A stretch of DNA of 64,000 bases from contig JAQGEQ010000084.1 in NCBI GenBank assembly GCA_034620365.1, forward strand, positions 930,001-994,000, written 5' to 3'. Below the pieces are notes generated by a model that did no database searches, was not told where the DNA came from, and was given only the letters and a program-made list of their open reading frames with translations. The DNA is from Pegea sp. RAD2-039 (Eukaryota > Chordata > Thaliacea > Salpida > Salpidae). Made by a program: the position numbers and the translations under genes. Positions 50,340 to 60,909 of the stretch are shown here, piece by piece; position 1 is the first letter of the stretch; the number at the start of each line of letters is the position of its first letter.

Positions 50340-50900
50340 AATCCTCAAACTAACCCGACATCATCGGAGTTCTAATTAAGCAACAACAACATTCCCAAAG
50401 CTCTTTATCTATCCAAACTTAACATGAGCTCACCGCGTCAACTATCTGTTCAAAATCGGTTCAGTTACTACAAACCAAATTCTTAAACCTTTTAAAATTA
50501 GGAACATTTGGACTTTCTTAAAACTATAATCTGCATATAAAACACTATTTCTCAAAGGTTACTACTAAATCCCATCAATGTCGTTGTTTGTCTCTGACTT
50601 CGAGAAACTGATGAAAGTTATTTTTATTTTTCCTCACCTTAACTTTAATGATTTATTTAAAGACTCTTTCCTATGTTTATAAAGGTTTGTCTTCAAAACT
50701 AATCCAATTAAAACTTTAATAACACCCAGTTGACTAAATTTTTTTTAATTGGATAACCACGTCTTAGAGCTTTCTTCCCGAATCTATCACTGTAACAAAT
50801 TTTGTTACTTTTTCAAATTATTTAAAAAATATATAACTAGAGTAATTTTGTTAATAAGTGACATATTAGACTGCTATTTTCTTTACTTTGTTCTGTTTGA
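50340..50900 (+). mobile_element. LINE reverse-transcriptase 3' fragment
   Basis: Near 50415-50520 the bases parallel 17815-17930 (ATGAGCTCACCGCGTCAACT; GAACATTTGGA). 50715-50790 parallels 4735-4805 (AACACCCAGT ... TTCCCGA). Frames are broken throughout. Confidence 0.5.
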
Positions 50901-51019
50901 ATGAGGTTATAGATTATGTTCAATTGAATAAGGCTGCAATAATACTGTTTCTACGAAGTGATTTGTATATTACTTGTGATAAATCATTCCATTTGGATAA
51001 GAAATCGATTTAAAATGTT

Positions 51020-51120
51020 TTCATTTTGTTACACTGAACACCCTTGTTAAAAATAAAACTTTGGCTCAAATTTCTATTTATAATTTTGTTACACTGAAAA
51101 TCCTTGGTGAAAATAAATTT
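51020..51120 (+). repeat. Short direct repeat, period ~63 bp
   Basis: ATTTTGTTACACTGAA followed by ATCCTTG/ACCCTTG and AAAATAAA occurs at about 51021 and 51084. It lies just before the LINE 5' region. Confidence 0.55.
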
Positions 51121-51239
51121 TTCCTTCTAGGTGTTTCCACTTATTTAGATGAAACTAAAGGCTATGGTGGACCCGAATAAAAGTGGCAAGAACCTTTGTC
51201 TAGTAAACAGAATTTAAAGTCTATTCCTGACTAATCATC

Positions 51240-52400
51240 TTCATTAGCACAAGCTTGCAATGGTGATTGCCAATCAGGCAACAAAATTTGCTCCGGTGAG
51301 GAACCAGTAATAAAGTGTAATAAATGCCTAGCCTGGTTTTATCTTGCCTGTAGTGATGTGAGCGATAAATTTACGAACTATTTGTTAACAACCAAATGAA
51401 GCAAATGAAGTTTAAATTGTTCTGCATTAACTGTAGAACCATTGAGATAACATCTACCTCTTCCAATTCTAATTCAAACCTGTTATTCAACATCAGCAAA
51501 TCGGTATCCACTGAATTGGCCAAATTTGAAATTGGTAACGATGTTTCCGAAATTATCGAAAACATTTTTAGTTTGTCCAAATCAATAGATGAATTGGATG
51601 CTTCTACAAAGAGACCTGTCACATGGGCCTCAGTGATCAGTGATTTCGATTCCGAAAAAAATGCTAGCATGGTGGAGCTTCATTTTAAAAAGGTCACCGA
51701 CACGCACAAGAAACTTACTCTGAACTGTGAATTTTGTAGGGGTTTTAAAGGAATGAAAAGAAGAAAAGACCTCAGATTATCAAAACCATTGAAAGTGTCC
51801 TTTCAGGAAAGTTGGAACAAAAATAAGTTTTCCGCCAAGCTTTATAAATTAGAGCTTGACAAAAATTCGAGTTTTAGACTATATTTAGACTAGCACATGA
51901 TATGTGTAAGAATGATCGCCTAGGAAATAAGGTCTGAAAAAAGTGTAAAATCAAAATCAGAAGAAACAACCAGTTGATTTCAAGAACAAAGTTACCATGG
52001 GCCTTGAGAATTGTCATGGTCTTTTTTAAAAACGGAAGTGGCAAATAACCACCGGTCCCACATCTTCGTTTTTTCACATTCTCTCCGCACACAATTGTGA
52101 ATACCATCCTTCTAGCCCAAGGTATCAATTCACAAAAACCCATTATCAATTCTCACAAGCATCAAAAAGACAATTCTTTGATAATATTAGGTATAACACG
52201 TGGTAGATTATTAACAAAATTTTCCACTTGAAAGCTCTTTTGCTTTCTCAAGATTTCACATTTGTTTATATTACTAAGACTGAGTTTGAAACCGTTGTAT
52301 TCTGATTCTTTTCTGGTTGACGGTAATCTTTTTAGTGTTTTGTTTTGTGACAGACTGTATGATAGAGGCGGCGGTGTTTGCGTAATTTAAAAATGACTCA
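51240..52400 (+). mobile_element. LINE 5' fragment: zinc-finger ORF1 and start of endonuclease
   Basis: 51250-51370 reads ACNGDCQSG, then IKCNKCLAWFYLACSDV, a PHD-like Cys cluster used in ORF1 of CR1/L2-type LINEs. The frame changes, and 51396-51893 gives 165 codons ending in KPLKVSFQESWNKNKFSAKL, like the ORF1 C terminus of the same group. About 52230-52390 resembles an AP endonuclease start (TFVYITKTEFET, DRGGGVCVI after stops). The element is dead and 3'-truncated. Confidence 0.55.
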
Positions 52401-52539
52401 AAGTCCAAATTTTCCCGTTGTATATATACCTCACTACCACCCTCTAAAATTAATGACAGTTAATATTGTTAATAATGATGTTTTTTTGGTCTGATTCGGT
52501 CATTCATATATATATGCCATGCATATATGTGCCAAAGCA

Positions 52540-52810
52540 GAAATTATGGAGATCTAGTTGTTGCCCATGCAGCAGGATTCCACTATGCATGCCAACAAAG
52601 CTATGCAGCAGAACAGATAATCTGGTGCAGCTGCACCCGGCTGGTATCGCAGAAGCTGCCAGAATGACATTAAATACAGCGACTAACTGCCTACAAGGCT
52701 CCAACTCCGGCCTTAAGTTCAGGAGTTTTGTATCTCCTCATTAACCAAACTTACAAGTGCTTAAGATTTGCTTATCTACTTGCAGCCACGCGTTAAATAA
52801 CTGAAGTAAC
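52540..52810 (-). mobile_element. SINE copy, reverse orientation
   Basis: Reverse complement of 46440-46650: CCGGAGTTGGAGCCTTGTAG, GTGGAATCCTGCTGCATGGG and CAACAACTAGATC all align. It abuts the LINE fragment and is followed by a CACGCGTTAAATA tail like that at 40230. Confidence 0.65.
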
Positions 52811-53294
52811 TTTTATGAAAGCTGATAAATCTTGTTAGATTTCTTAAAGAACTTTTTTTGGTTTGATTTAAAAGAAAATACAAACATGCAATCTAATTTT
52901 TATGATGATGAATTACTATTAATAAAGTTATAAAATGTGCAAAGTGCATAATTGTCATTTTAGTTTTCGTACTATTTTTGTTTACTCCAGAAAAAAAACT
53001 AAACTTATAATGCAAAATTGATTTAAAAAATATTTGGCTGTTTTATTTTAACTACTAAATGTAAAAGTATTAACATTAAATAATTAATATTTACTTTGTT
53101 ATATTTATAACATTATTTAATTTTATTTTTTATGAAGTAATAATTTATGAATAACCTTAAACTTATTATATAATGTAGCGTGCTATAAGTTTTTTTGATG
53201 TTTCAAAAATTACTGTAATTTTTCAATCTATTTTTTTTATAAGAGAAACTATTTCGATAATTTTTTCAATTAAAACAAAAAGCTGAAAAAAATC

Positions 53295-53306
53295 AATTTT
53301 TTATAG
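53295..53306 (+). other. 3' splice site directly upstream of the TRAPPC5 start
   Basis: ATTTTTTATAG ends 26 nt before the ATG. Confidence 0.5.
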
Positions 53307-53332
53307 ATTGGTAAAAAGTGATTAGCTTGATA

Positions 53333-54813
53333 ATGGACTCAGTAAAGAAATCTCAATCTACTATTTTAGATAATCCTCTTTCTAAAGGTAAACAAGAAGT
53401 TTCTTTGAGTACTTTTGCATTACTTTTTAGTGAGATGGTTCAATATTCACAAAATAAAGTTCGTTCAGTAACTGAGCTACAGGCAAGTTTTGCTAAAAAT
53501 TTATGTTTTTATGTAAATATCATGAAAGGTTAAAAAAATTAAAGAATTTGATAAATTTATTTTATGAAAAATTTTGATATATTATTGTAGATATATGTTG
53601 AAATAAGATTATTTCTAACAAACAAATTATTGTTGTAATTACTTTTTTAGACAAAACTTTCTGAATTGGGTTATTCAGTTGGCTCAAGGCTGGTTGATAT
53701 CTTGGTTTTCCGTGAAAAGGCTTGCAAAAGAGAAATAAAAGTTATTAACATCCTTCTTTTTATCAAAGTATGAAAAGCAGTTATATTTTCTTTCTACTGT
53801 TTTTCTAGTTTTGAGTTGTTTCTAGGTTGATTTTATAGTATAAGTTAATTGAGATTTATATAGTGATGATTTCTTTTATTAAACAGATTTTATGTAAATA
53901 ACTTTCTTGTGTATTTTATTATGTTTTTATGAAGCTGTTTTTACTTTTGTAGGTCAACTTGTGGAAAGCAATGTTTGGTAAGGAAGCAGACAAATTAGAA
54001 CAAGCTAATGATGATGATAAAACTTATTACATTATTGAAAAGGATCCTATTATTAGCACATATATAAGTGTTCCTAAAGATAAAGTAAGTTAATTTTTTT
54101 TAACTTTTTTAAAAGCTATAGTGATTTCAATTATACTTAATCATTCTCTTTAGCCTGGTACTTAAGAAAAGCTTCAAATTAGTTTATTGAACACAATTGA
54201 ACACAAACTTAATGTTAATAAGTTTAAAATAGTCATCAGAATTTAGTCTAAACATCCAAAAATTTAAAATTACTACAAATAAATGCATAACGATTTCTGA
54301 TCTACAGTTAGCACAATATTAATATAAACTATGATTATTTACCAAAATGTTTTTTGCTAGTCTCAAAACTCTTTAACAAACATACTTATCATTCATTGCT
54401 GATATAGTTATTAAAAATACAATCATTGTTTTTACTTTTTTGAAAAATGTTTTTTAGGGATCTCTTAACTGTATGGCTTTTGCTGCAGGAATTGTTGAAG
54501 CCGTTTTGAATATGAGTAATTTCCCTGCTAAGGTAACAAATTATTTACTGTTTTGATTAATCAAAATTAAGTCTTTTAAATTTTAAAGATTTCTCTTAGT
54601 ATTTGTTATAATTAGAAATTTTTACATATTGAGTAAATTTAAGTTTTATTTCATAACTATAAAAGATTTTAAATTAATTTGAATGAAGTTCCCTATAAAA
54701 CTCATTTATATTTTAAGTTTTGATTACAGGCAAGTGCTCATTGGTACAAAGGGACTACATTGATGATTAAATTTGATGATTCAGTCATTATTAGAGACAA
54801 AATGGTCGCTTAA
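53333..54813 (+). CDS. TRAPPC5: TRAPP complex subunit 5 (Bet3 family)
   Basis: A core subunit of the TRAPP tethering complexes, Rab exchange factors for ER-Golgi traffic and autophagy. Exons 53333-53482, 53651-53767, 53953-54084, 54458-54532 and 54730-54813 join to 185 residues, as in human (188). Matches: EVSLSTFALLFSEMVQYSQ, VGSRLVDILVFREKACKREI, LWKAMFGKEADKLEQANDDD, YYIIEKDPIISTYISVPKD and AHWYKGTTLMIKFDDSVI. The first intron uses a GC donor (CAG-GCAAGT), the rare but regular GC-AG class. AATAAA lies 46 nt after the stop. It has no frame damage and is surely a working gene. Confidence 0.97.
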
Positions 54814-54858
54814 ACGATATGATGCCTTTCTCTTTTTGTTTGTTCTATAAAAATGTTT

Positions 54859-54864
54859 AATAAA
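54859..54864 (+). terminator. Poly(A) signal of TRAPPC5
   Basis: AATAAA 46 nt after the stop codon. Confidence 0.55.
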
Positions 54865-56214
54865 CTCCAAAATTACCTCTAGTAAAGTTTAAAATAATTC
54901 CTAGAGTAAAGGTTTTTTTCTATTGCTAACCCCTTGAGGTTATTTTGGTTTTTCTTAACCCTTTTTTAAGTGAAATTTTGATCAGCAAAAATCTTTTATA
55001 TCAAAATTAAATCAAATTAAGTAGCCAACAAAATTGATCGTTTAAATACATTTTAACTTAAATAAGTTACACATTTTTCTATGACAGAAAAATAAAAGTT
55101 TATTATTCTAAAACTTCAAACCAGTTTAAGTAATGTATGTTGGCTTAATGCTGATGTTTTAAAAACTTAAAATGGACAAATACAAGGCAGAAAAAACAGC
55201 ATAAAATTAAGAAAAATTGTTCATCAAAAGATACCATCCCCAAAAAGCTACTCTAAAACAAATAAGTTTGAAAGCATACAAATATAAATCCGCTGAATGT
55301 TCAAAAAGAAGAAGTATAAAAAGCCCATCTAAACTCATCTATAAGCACAGCCAAGTCGTAGAAGGCGTTTCGAATGGTTCTAGAATTTCTCATTCCATTA
55401 GAATCAATTTCCAGAGATAGCTTGTCCTGAAAAATTTAAGTTTATCACGAGCGCCCATACATATAATTAGAACGCCTTCTTAGGTTTGATTTATATAATT
55501 CCTTTGAGTTAACACGTTCGCTAACTAAGCTAGCCAAGAACAAACTTGTTATTTATTCAAACTGTTTTCAAAATATACTAAGTTGTACTCTACAGTTCAC
55601 AAATAAGATTATACACTAATTACCTATTCTAACAGTTAGAATAGGTGTAAATAGTAAGTTATAACGTAGATTCAATACTAAAAAAGAAAGAAAAATAGTT
55701 CATTATCTATTATTGCTGAGCATTTTAAATTCTAACATATAGTGCTAAGACCTGTGTTCATATAAAACTTAACTTTCAATAAATTCTTTAAGTTATACAT
55801 TTCTTGATCATTTAACTGACCAAAAAGCTTTGTGGAAGGCCATCTGATTAAAGAGCCATGCAATACAGCAAAACACTTACATTAATAGTAGTATAAGCTA
55901 AAAAATGAGTCAATTTATATAAATCTTTTAGTTGTTTTATAACAACAAATGTAGATTTTATTCGAGATTAAATTATTAAATAGATTTTTTATTTTAAACT
56001 AAATTTTACAAATAAGACATTTTCGTAAGTAAAAACATGGTTTTATATATCACTAATAATAATAGCAACAAAAAATTCTGGGTTTTTGCGCATAACTATT
56101 TTGTATGTGATGCTAAATAGTTTGAATTACTTTTGTAATCTTTTAATACTACTTTAAATGTAAATGCTGCATTTTTCAGTTACTTATAGTTTTTTTTTTG
56201 TAATATATTTCAAG
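54865..56214. other. Spacer TRAPPC5-SLC13
   Basis: AT-rich. A 67-codon frame at 55217-55420 is Lys/Ser-rich with no family. A perfect 12-bp palindrome lies at 55622-55646. Confidence 0.5.
55622..55646. repeat. Perfect 12-bp inverted repeat with 1-nt centre
   Basis: ACCTATTCTAAC, A, GTTAGAATAGGT. It stands alone between genes with no matching element around it. Confidence 0.85.
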
Positions 56215-56227
56215 TAAAACCTAGATT

Positions 56228-59200
56228 ATGGCAAATTTATATTTTTGTTGTGAGTCCAAACGACATCTGATTTTCATCTTAACTCCGCTTCTATTACTTT
56301 TGATTCCTTTTCTGGCTCCAAAATATTTATATAAAGTTAGTTTACTTTAATTTGTGTTTTGTTTTAATCTAAGCCCTAGATTAAAGTTGCTTAATTATTT
56401 TATTTGTAGGAAATGTCATGTGCCTATTGTATTCTAATCATGTCTATTTATTGGACTTTTGAAGTACTTCCTTTAGCTATTACAGCTCTTTTACCATTGT
56501 TTCTTTTTCCAATTTTAGGTGTTGCACCAGCAAAATTGGTATGTATAATTTTGTAAGAAAATTTGTTTAATATTTCTTATTACAAAGCTTTCATTTTTCA
56601 AGTTGTTTATTTATTGTTAATCTTGCTAGATTTTTTATAATTAATAGACTTTTATTATAACTTTATGTTTCCATCTCAAAGATAAGTGTTGAATTATAAA
56701 TATAGTTTATAATTGGTTTCTAATTATATTTTAAGACCTAGTTAAAAGATAATTAAATTTTAGGTTAGTGTTCAATACTTGAAAGATGTAAACTGTCTTG
56801 CTTTTGGGGGTTTATCTGTTGCTATTGCTGTTCAATACTGGGGCTTACACAAACGGATTGCATTAAAAGTTTTAGTAATAGTTGGCCCAAAACCTAAGTG
56901 GTTAGTTTTTTGGTAATAACTTTTAATGAATTTTAATTTAGTAATACATATCTTATAATAAAACTTGCAGCTTTTAAAATACTTATAGATAACATAAATT
57001 AAAAACACATTATGATATCTATACACATAGTAATGAAGTTTATTTGATTTTTAAAATTTATGTCCCTAGGAACTATATCTGATGTTTTAGTTTTTTTATC
57101 TTATATCTTCACTTTTATATTGGTTTGTTTTATTTTTAATACCTTAAAGCTTTGATTTTTATACAATTTAATGTGTCAAAATTTATTTTCTCAGCAATGG
57201 CATTTATTTTAGAATTTATTTTATATTTTATGGTAAAGAAAATTATTTATGTTTTAAGTATTATCTATAATATGTTTTAGTGAAATCAATTAAAACTTTT
57301 AGGTTGCTTTTTGGTTTTATGATCACTACAGCATTCCTGTCAATGTGGATTAGTAATGTTGCCACCACTGCAATGATGATACCAATATCAGAAGCAGTCT
57401 TACAAAAACTGAATTATGTTTGATTAATTTGTTATTCTTTATCAACAAGCTATCTTAGATGCTAATTTATGGTTTACATGTTTATCTATAAAGTTATATA
57501 ATTCAGTATAGTATAACAAATAACATTTGATTGGTTTAATCTTTAAAATTGTTATATTGAATTTTTAGTGAGAAATACTCTTATAATTTCTGAATAATTA
57601 TGAATTGTTGTAATAATAGGCGTTTGTCTACCAAGATTTATTGTATATGGTTTTTTCAGACAGAAGATGAAAATAAGTCTCCTAAGAAAGGTGATTTCTT
57701 AAATTGGTTTTGTATTATTTAAAAATCATGAAACATCTTTAAATCAAACAACACCAAAAAGATAATTATCAATTATACTATAAATTAAATTGTGTTAAGT
57801 TAATTGTGTTTTACCAATTTTTATTATTTATTGTTCAAATTCAATATTACAGTAAATAAATTTGAAATCGATGAACTACTTTCAATGGAACATCTGTCTA
57901 AAACTTCGCAAGAAAATACTTTACAAGAGCACGGGTAAAATTTAAGACTCAATTACTTTTATGCATACAAGTTTTACTTTAATTTCATTTTTTACAGATC
58001 AAACAAAAGTGTAAGTTCTATATCTTAACGGGTAATCAAATTATTTTTCAAAGTATTAAACTTTCTTTCTTTTTGTAGCATAATTTTTGTAAGAAAAAGT
58101 TGTTAATTTTTTTCACTAATTGATTTTTGTTGTTGATGCAGGCTTTCGCTTTTACAGAAGAACATAGTGAAATGTCTAATGATGAAGAAACAGATTCACT
58201 AACTCAAAACTTAATTGAAAAAGTTAAATCATTTTTACATTTTCTTTTAAGTCTCGATATTTATAATTTTTAGGTAAACCAAAGCAAAAAGCAACAGGCG
58301 TTTAAAGGATTAGCGAAAGCAATTACAATTTGTACCTGTTATTCAGCAAATATAGGAGGAACAGGTATGCTAACAGGTACTGGATCCAACCTTATTCTTG
58401 CTGGCCAATTCAAACAGTAAGTTTCTGATAGATAAATAAAACAACTTTTTTATATATAAAGTTTTTTAAGTTTGTATTTTATTTGGACATTTGGTTTAAC
58501 AACTTTTGTATTTGAAATTTTTACTTTTAAAATTGAAATATAAGATTAATAAATTTAAACTAATACTCACAAATTTTTTTAGGATTTACCCTGAATCTAC
58601 AGACATTAGTTTTGCTTCTTGGGTCTTGTTTGCTTTTCCTGGAATGATTATATTCCTCTTCTTTGCTTGGGTTTGGATTCAATATATTTTTTTAGATACT
58701 TCGTAAGTTTTTATTATTTAGATAAATTCATTTTTACAATCTATTATTTCAGAATATATGTTTATTCTGTAAAAGTGAACTTTTTTAATCTTCTGATTTT
58801 ATTCTTTTGTAGCTGTTTGCACAAAGTTTCTTCTTCTGTTCAGATATTAGATCAGCAAATAAGACTTTTTATTCATTTTTTGAGATTACAACATCTTTGT
58901 GAAATTATTTTTAAACCAACTTTATCTAAATAAAGTTATAATAAATTAATTTGTTAGTTTTAGAGATATATTTTGTACAAGTCGTTCAAGTAACAACAAA
59001 CAGGAAAAAATTACAACAAAAATAATTCAGCAACAATATCACAACTTAGAAGATATGAGGTAACTGATTTATTGCATATTTTTCAAACTTTGCTTAAAAA
59101 AGCAACTTATTATCAATTATATTCTACAACTGACAAGCAAAAGTGCAAAGTTTTTTACTCTATTCTTATATTTGTGAGTTTAGCTGATTACAGCGAAATA

Positions 59201-60331
59201 TTGTTGGTTTTTGATCCATGAAGTTATTTCAGTTTTGCGGAAAAGTCGTTGGCGGGATTTTTTTTGTTACTAACGCTTCTATGGCTGACGAGAAATCCAG
59301 GTTTCGTAAATGGATGGGGAGATTTGCCTTGTTTTGTTTCTGGGTAAATTTTCTTTCTTCAACTTATTGTAAATCTGAATAAATATTTGCAAATGAATTC
59401 GCTTTGGAATCTGCCTGTTAACTTCTATTTATTTCAGTTACATCACTGATTCAACTGTTGTCATTTTTATCACTTTGTGTCTTTTCATATTCCCATCACG
59501 ATCAGGTAGATATATCAGATTAAAGATCAGCTCCAAACTCTTGTTATAGATGACAGCAAACCAGCAACCATTCTCAACTGGTCTCTTCTTCATAAAAATA
59601 TGTCTTGGGATGTAATCTTACTCCTCGGAGGAAGTTTTGCGATGGCTTTTGGTGTTAAGGTTCAATTTTTGGTGATATGAAACTGATTAGTTTTTATAAA
59701 ATTAAACTACTAATTAGCAAAATCTGTTTTTGACTCAAATAATTTTATATCTTCATCATCAGGAGTCTGGTCTCTCAGTATGGATCACAAGTTGCTTGCA
59801 TCCACTTAAACAGCTCTCTCCATTTCTCGCAAACGTCGTATGTCTACTAATTGTTTGTTTGTTCACTCAATGTAGCAGCAACGTTGCAACCGCAACAATA
59901 TTTCTTCCAATACTTTCTCAACTGGTAAAGTTCATTTACAAGCATTCACATCCTCACATCACCTGCATTCTACTGCAGGCAGAGGTCCTTCATGTTCATC
60001 CTCTTTATTTTATGCTCCCTGCAACTCTAACGACCTCCTACGCTTTCATTTTACCTGTATCTACTCCACCAAATGCAATTGCTTACTCTTGTGGCCACTT
60101 AGCTGTTTCTGATATGGTAAACATAAATCTATTTTTAAAATTATTTAAACAAAACTGTTTCAGATGAGAGCTGGTGTGATGATGACCTTACTTGGTTTGT
60201 TTATTTCCTTATTTTCGATCAGTTTGCTTGGGAATTTTGCTTTTTCCACTAATCAATCCTGCCCTTCATTTTTGGTGACAAAATTCTGCAATGCAACATC
60301 TTCAACAAACTTTTCAAATAATTTCACTTGA
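56228..60331 (+). CDS. SLC13-family sodium/dicarboxylate-sulfate cotransporter
   Basis: A plasma membrane Na+-coupled carrier (DASS family) for citrate, succinate or sulfate. Seventeen exons close in frame to 603 residues: 56228-56335, 56410-56538, 56764-56900, 57303-57417, 57660-57690, 57853-57934, 57998-58010, 58142-58222, 58274-58416, 58583-58702, 58964-59059, 59233-59343, 59438-59505, 59550-59659, 59763-59924, 59979-60116, 60164-60331. Hallmarks: [35 protein letters not shown] (first SNT motif region), [52 protein letters not shown] (second SNT region) and [15 protein letters not shown]. The 58142-58222 exon is an acidic cytosolic loop. It contains a 13-nt microexon, and its last introns are 44-54 nt. 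The substrate subtype (A1-A5) is not decidable. Confidence 0.94.
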
Positions 60332-60909
60332 TTATGTTTAAAGATTAAAATATTAAATTGTTATATGCAATTATTTAAAACTTTTATCATTCACCTGATT
60401 TCAAAGTTGTTTTTTAATAAAATTTGTTGTTCTGATTTAATATATTTTACTAATTGATTCAACTTATTGCATTTTTTGTTTGTTTATCATGTGCCCTCTT
60501 TTCTAGCTACTTATATTACACTTGATCTTGTTAATTAGAAGTTTATCATCTATTCTTTTTGTGTTAAAGATTAAGTTTAATAGATACAAGCTAATAAAGT
60601 TATTCGATCTATTGAGTAAACTTGCTGCAATGTTCAATAGAAAATAATTGTTGAAAACCTTTTCAACAACTATCATTCACCCAAGACTTTTTTATTCAAG
60701 AAATATTTAGAAAGTTGTCTTATACAGAAAAAGATAAAAGTTTTAAACATATTGACAAATATATGAAAAAATTACGTTTTAAAAAAGATCACGAACCAAT
60801 ATCAAATGTAAATAGAATGATTAAAAAACAGTCTGACAAAGACATTTGTTTACACAAGTATCCAAATAAACTGACAAATTGGTTACAGAGACGAATTTGA
60901 AGTGTTTAA
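60332..60909. other. Convergent spacer SLC13-IWS1 with a small open frame
   Basis: Plus-strand 60715-60900 encodes about 60 basic residues (DKYMKKLRFKKDHEPISNVN to NKLTNWLQRRI) with several Trp/His/Pro residues unlike AT noise. It ends 10 nt before the IWS1 3' end. It may be a last exon or a tiny gene; no family recognised. Confidence 0.3.

Larger units (their letters stand above)
49498..53294. other. Repeat-rich spacer SSNA1-TRAPPC5
   Basis: 49640-50050 has no recognised content. From 50340 to about 52810 it is mostly LINE and SINE fragments (separate entries), then AT-rich sequence up to TRAPPC5. Confidence 0.5.

Noticed and set aside
51874..52149. Minus-strand 91-codon open frame
   Set aside because: It lies antisense to LINE-derived sequence and shows no family.
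55217..55420. 67-codon Lys/Ser-rich frame
   Set aside because: No ATG in a good context, no family, and flanked by stops in AT-rich spacer.
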